Source: DASPXY01 sp038227745
GTDB taxonomy: Bacteria; Planctomycetota; Planctomycetia; Gemmatales; Gemmataceae
NCBI GenBank assembly: GCA_038227745.1
Contig: JBBRPS010000392.1
Span: 1-9,384 of the forward strand
Length of the DNA: 9,384 bases
Direction of reading: 5' to 3'
Shown here: positions 7,409-9,384 of the stretch, one piece after another
How positions within the stretch are numbered: the first letter of the stretch is position 1
How the letters are laid out: the number at the start of each line of letters is the position of its first letter
The notes under the pieces: model-generated
The model's database searches: none
Told to the model about the DNA's origin: nothing
Seen by the model: only the letters and a program-made list of their open reading frames with translations
Program-made: the position numbers and the translations under genes

Positions 7409-7900
7409 TCACCTCCCACCCTCCTTGGCCTTGGGGTGGTCGTGGCCGGCGTGCCGGATCATCTCGCGGCACTCCCTGGCGCAGTCGCGGCACGCCCGGG
7501 CACAGCGCGCCATGTGCTTGTCGTCCATGTGCTTCTCGCAGGCGGCCGCGCAGACGTCGCACGCCTTGGCGCACGTCTCGCAAACCTGGACCGCCAGCGG
7601 GCCGTGCCGGGAGACGATCCTGGCGGCGGCGGCGCAGAACTCGGCGCAGTCGGCGCACGTCCCCAGGGTCTTCAGATGGTCCTTCTTGCCCTGGGCCACC
7701 AGGTGGGCGCAGTGGTGGGCGCACGACTCGCACTCCCTCATGCAGTCGGCACACGCCTTGGCGCACTTGTCGGCGTGGCCGCCGTGGTGGGCCTTCTTCT
7801 CCCCGCCGGCCTTGTCGCCGGCGCGGGCGTCCGCCACGGCCAGGCCGGCCAGCCCGAGCAGGGCCGCCCCCAGCGCCACCGTCAGGATCCGTCGGTTCAT
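7409..7900 (-). CDS. Exported four-helix-bundle copper-storage-like protein (DUF326/Csp type), 18 Cys
   Basis: A 163-residue protein with an N-terminal signal peptide: Arg-Arg at 3-4, hydrophobic residues 6-22, likely cleavage after 'ADARA' at 27. The twin Arg could mean Tat export, but the rest of the Tat motif is weak. The mature part has 18 cysteines in i, i+3/i+4 spacing on four predicted helices: Cys46/50/53/57/60/64, Cys82/85/89, Cys107/110/114/117/121 and Cys133/137/140/144. This is the pattern of Csp proteins, which line the inside of a four-helix bundle with Cys and hold many Cu(I) ions. His-rich ends ('HHGGH' at 38-42, 'HAGHDH' at 150-155) add possible metal ligands. The start has GAGGAG at 7908-7913, seven bases before the ATG. 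Role by inference: a periplasmic metal buffer feeding or protecting the export pump encoded downstream. Confidence 0.9.
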   Translation of the reverse strand: MNRRILTVALGAALLGLAGLAVADARAGDKAGGEKKAHHGGHADKCAKACADCMRECESCAHHCAHLVAQGKKDHLKTLGTCADCAEFCAAAARIVSRHGPLAVQVCETCAKACDVCAAACEKHMDDKHMARCARACRDCARECREMIRHAGHDHPKAKEGGR

Positions 7901-8011
7901 GATGCATCTCCTCGTCGTGAAACACGTTGCCGGGCAGCCCGCACCACGCGGGCCGACCCGCTCCCGTCCGTCCCTGGAACCATCGCTCCCTCTTACGCCT
8001 CTCGCTCTGCT

Positions 8012-8058
8012 CCGGGGCGTCAGCGCCCGCCGGGGGCGTCAGCCCTCCCCCGGCGGGC
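8012..8058. repeat. REP-like tandem palindromic element after the HMA gene
   Basis: Two copies of GGGGCGTCAGC (8014-8024 and 8033-8043) lie 19 bases apart, each able to fold as a tiny hairpin with a TCAG or GTCA loop (GGGCG/CGCCC at 8015-8028; GGGC/GCCC at 8034-8045). The second copy also sits within a larger perfect 12-bp stem, GCCCGCCGGGGG (8025-8036) with CCCCCGGCGGGC (8047-8058). The element begins 12 bases after the stop codon of the HMA gene. It could serve as a transcript end or stabiliser. No T-run follows on the - strand. Similar 'CTGACGCC' palindromes are, as I recall, frequent between genes in Gemmata-like genomes, but this was not checked. Confidence 0.55.
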
Positions 8059-8070
8059 AGTCGTCCGGGG

Positions 8071-8403
8071 TCAGGACTGCGGCCTGGCCGTGAACGTGCC
8101 GGACGGCCCCTCCAGCCGCGCCGGCCGGTAGCCGGCCTTCTCGATGGCCTCCCACAGGGCCTTGGGCGCGGGGGCCTGCTGGGGCTTCGGGGCGACCGTC
8201 AGGCGGGACGCCGGCACGTCGGCCTTCACCTCCGCCACGCCCGGCACCTGCTGCAGCCGGGCGGCGATCCTCTTGGCGCAGCCCGCGCAGTGCATGTCCT
8301 CGACGGTGATCGTCGTGACCACCGGGGGGACCGCTCGCAGGGCATGCCCCAGGGCCAGGGCGGTCAGGACCGCCAGGCCGACGACCTTGCTCGTTCTCCG
8401 CAT
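8071..8403 (-). CDS. Small exported HMA-domain metal-binding protein
   Basis: A 110-residue protein with an N-terminal signal peptide or anchor (residues 1-24, hydrophobic 7-23, possible cleavage after 'ALRA') followed by one heavy-metal-associated domain at about 29-96. The metal loop is 'DMHCAGC', with Cys39 and Cys42 as the CxxC pair that binds Cu(I), Ag(I) or other soft metals in Atx1/CopZ and in P-type ATPase N-terminal domains. The HMA end 'AIEKAGYRP' is also present, and a 17-residue tail follows. Most free-standing HMA chaperones are cytoplasmic, so the signal peptide makes this a likely periplasmic metal carrier (inference). An 'AAAGGAGT' Shine-Dalgarno at 8409-8416 sets the start. 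It lies 53 bp after the TRASH-like gene and 170 bp before the storage-protein stretch, in the same direction. Possible partners are the storage protein and the adaptor, but no sequence feature shows this. Confidence 0.88.
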   Translation of the reverse strand: MRRTSKVVGLAVLTALALGHALRAVPPVVTTITVEDMHCAGCAKRIAARLQQVPGVAEVKADVPASRLTVAPKPQQAPAPKALWEAIEKAGYRPARLEGPSGTFTARPQS

Positions 8404-8432
8404 CGCGTACTCCTTTCAGGAACAGGGACCGT

Positions 8433-8456
8433 CCGGCGCGCGTCCGGGCGCGCCGG
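8433..8456 (-). terminator. Hairpin directly after the TRASH-like gene
   Basis: CCGGCGCGC (8433-8441) pairs with GCGCGCCGG (8448-8456), nine G/C pairs with a six-base loop. It touches the stop codon (8457-8459) of the upstream gene and ends 16 bases before the Shine-Dalgarno of the HMA gene. No T-run follows. It may weaken read-through or protect the upstream mRNA; a full stop is unlikely given the close, co-directional next gene. Confidence 0.3.
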
Positions 8457-9314
8457 TCACTTCTTGACGTAGTCACCGGGCTCTTTGACCTCCCCGGGCC
8501 GCTCCCGCGCCGCGCGGACGAACTCGTCGATGCACGGCGGGCAGCAAAACTGGTACGTCCGGCCGCCCACGACCCAGGTGCAGGCCGGGTCGGCCTTCGT
8601 CCGCGTCACGGGGCAGATCCGGTCGCCGGGCCGGGGGTTCACGTCGTGGACGGTCCGGAACCCCTCGTACTTCCGCGCGGCGGTCGTGCCGCCGTTGGCC
8701 GCGATGTCGGCCTCCGTGTAGAGGCCACCCGGGTTCCGGTACAGCGGCCCCTGGTCGGGCTCGGCCGCCTCCTTGCCGTGCGCGGGCCGGGGCACGGTGA
8801 ATTCCACGGAGAACCGCTCACCAGCGATGGCGAGGGCGGGCACCGTGACCACCAGGGACTTGCCCCACAGCCCCCGGGGCAGATGGCCGACGAACCGCGA
8901 AGTCTTCCCGTCCGCGTCGCCGGGCTGGGGCGCGGGCAGCAAAAGGACGGGGGCGTCCCCGGCCCCGCCCTCGGCCCGAACCCGGGCCGGCAGCGTCTGG
9001 GATTCGACCTCCAGCACCTGGCCCACGTCGCGCCCCAGCGTGTAGAGCTTGAGGAGCCCGCCCTTCTCCAGGACCGCCTCGACGTGGTAGCGGTCCTCCT
9101 GGCCGAGCGAGACGATGAGGCCGCCGTGCGCCGCCGGCCGGTGGCCGTGGTCCCCGTCGTCCGCCGCCTCCCGGCGGCCGAGGTGGCCGGCGGCGTAGAA
9201 GGTCAGCGCCGCCAGGCCCACGCCGAGGGCCACGCCGCCGACCGTGCGCCACCGGCGACCCCTCCTGGGGGCCGGCCCGCGGGCTCGCTCGGTGCGGCGC
9301 GGTCGCTTGGCCAT
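8457..9314 (-). CDS. Membrane-anchored protein with C-terminal TRASH/YHS-like Cys cluster
   Basis: A 285-residue protein, not matched to a named gene. Residues 1-23 are very Arg-rich and cytoplasmic; a TM helix spans about 24-44; the rest should face the periplasm. A short His patch follows ('DHGHRPAAHGG', 55-65). Residues 66-173 look like a beta-sandwich, with 'YHVEAVLEKGG' and 'RFSVEFTVP'; similar 'HGG...' domains occur beside metal-efflux genes (from memory). After a linker, residues 231-284 carry Cys234, Cys245, Cys257, Cys258 and Cys261 in 'ICPVTRTKADP', 'YQFCCPPCIDEF'. This resembles the TRASH and YHS metal-binding modules. The ATG at 9314 is chosen over an in-frame GTG at 9374 because GAGGAG (9320-9325) lies five bases before it and the GTG adds only an Arg/Pro-rich stretch. 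It is the first gene of the visible leftward cluster. A metal sensor, scavenger or adaptor-loading role is possible; function is unknown. Confidence 0.82.
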   Translation of the reverse strand: MAKRPRRTERARGPAPRRGRRWRTVGGVALGVGLAALTFYAAGHLGRREAADDGDHGHRPAAHGGLIVSLGQEDRYHVEAVLEKGGLLKLYTLGRDVGQVLEVESQTLPARVRAEGGAGDAPVLLLPAPQPGDADGKTSRFVGHLPRGLWGKSLVVTVPALAIAGERFSVEFTVPRPAHGKEAAEPDQGPLYRNPGGLYTEADIAANGGTTAARKYEGFRTVHDVNPRPGDRICPVTRTKADPACTWVVGGRTYQFCCPPCIDEFVRAARERPGEVKEPGDYVKK

Positions 9315-9344
9315 GACGGCTCCTCTCGCCGGCTGCGGCCGCCG

Positions 9345-9363
9345 GCGCGGGGAAAGCCCGCGC
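9345..9363. other. Hairpin upstream of the TRASH-like gene
   Basis: GCGCGGG (9345-9351) pairs with CCCGCGC (9357-9363) around GAAAG. It lies about 20 bases upstream of the Shine-Dalgarno of the first gene of the cluster. It could belong to the 5' leader or to the end of a gene beyond the window. No promoter hexamers can be made out in the 70 bases available. Confidence 0.25.
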
Positions 9364-9384
9364 GGCAGAGCCACCGGCCCGGCC

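Noticed and set aside
7299..7925. A 208-codon - strand frame over the 18-Cys gene.
   Set aside because: It is a different frame of the same DNA, rich in Gly/Arg/Pro; the frame at 7409-7900 has the signal peptide, the Cys pattern and the better ribosome site.
9315..9374. A 20-residue N-terminal extension of the TRASH-like protein.
   Set aside because: It starts at GTG near the window edge without a ribosome site, while the internal ATG has GAGGAG at the correct distance.
1..9384. CRISPR array, tRNA or rRNA gene, insertion sequence, or prophage genes.
   Set aside because: No spaced direct repeats of CRISPR type, no transposase-like protein and no recognisable RNA gene were found by eye; the only repeats are short palindromes between genes.

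Overview
The window looks like chromosomal DNA of a high-GC planctomycete, probably Gemmataceae or a relative. The reasons are the G/C-dominated third codon positions, a prepilin-type H-X9-DG protein, a TIGR03067-domain protein (a family best known from planctomycetes), and a metal-efflux cluster whose adaptor begins its mature region with 'AHEGH'. This placement is inferred from protein style; no rRNA or other marker gene is present.

Left part, + strand (1-1127): the 3' end of a prepilin-like H-X9-DG protein, cut by the window edge, is followed after 60 bp by a small secreted TIGR03067 protein. Nothing links either to metals. A 373-bp non-coding stretch (1128-1500) separates them from a convergent block on the other strand and holds two hairpins but no credible gene.

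Right part, - strand (1501-9314): five genes read leftward, each with its own Shine-Dalgarno sequence. In order of transcription they are (1) a membrane-anchored protein with a C-terminal Cys cluster of TRASH/YHS type; (2) a small exported HMA-domain protein with a CxxC metal site; (3) an exported 18-cysteine four-helix-bundle protein of the DUF326/Csp copper-storage type; (4) a 755-residue periplasmic adaptor (CzcB/CusB type) that carries two complete adaptor units in one chain; and (5) an 1128-residue CzcA/CusA-type heavy-metal RND pump. Gaps of 53, 167, 245 and 8 bp separate them. The three longer gaps all contain GC-rich inverted repeats, one of them a REP-like tandem element.

Working together (inference): the first three proteins would bind or hand over a soft metal, most likely Cu(I) or Ag(I), outside the cytoplasm. 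The adaptor and pump would move it out. No outer-membrane channel (CzcC/TolC type) and no metal-responsive regulator lies in the window. They may sit beyond 9384 or elsewhere. Metal identity is open: the small proteins point to copper, but the pump lacks the methionine triad of E. coli CusA.

The most unusual items are the double adaptor, the exported 18-Cys storage protein placed inside an RND operon, and the membrane-anchored TRASH-like protein that opens the cluster.
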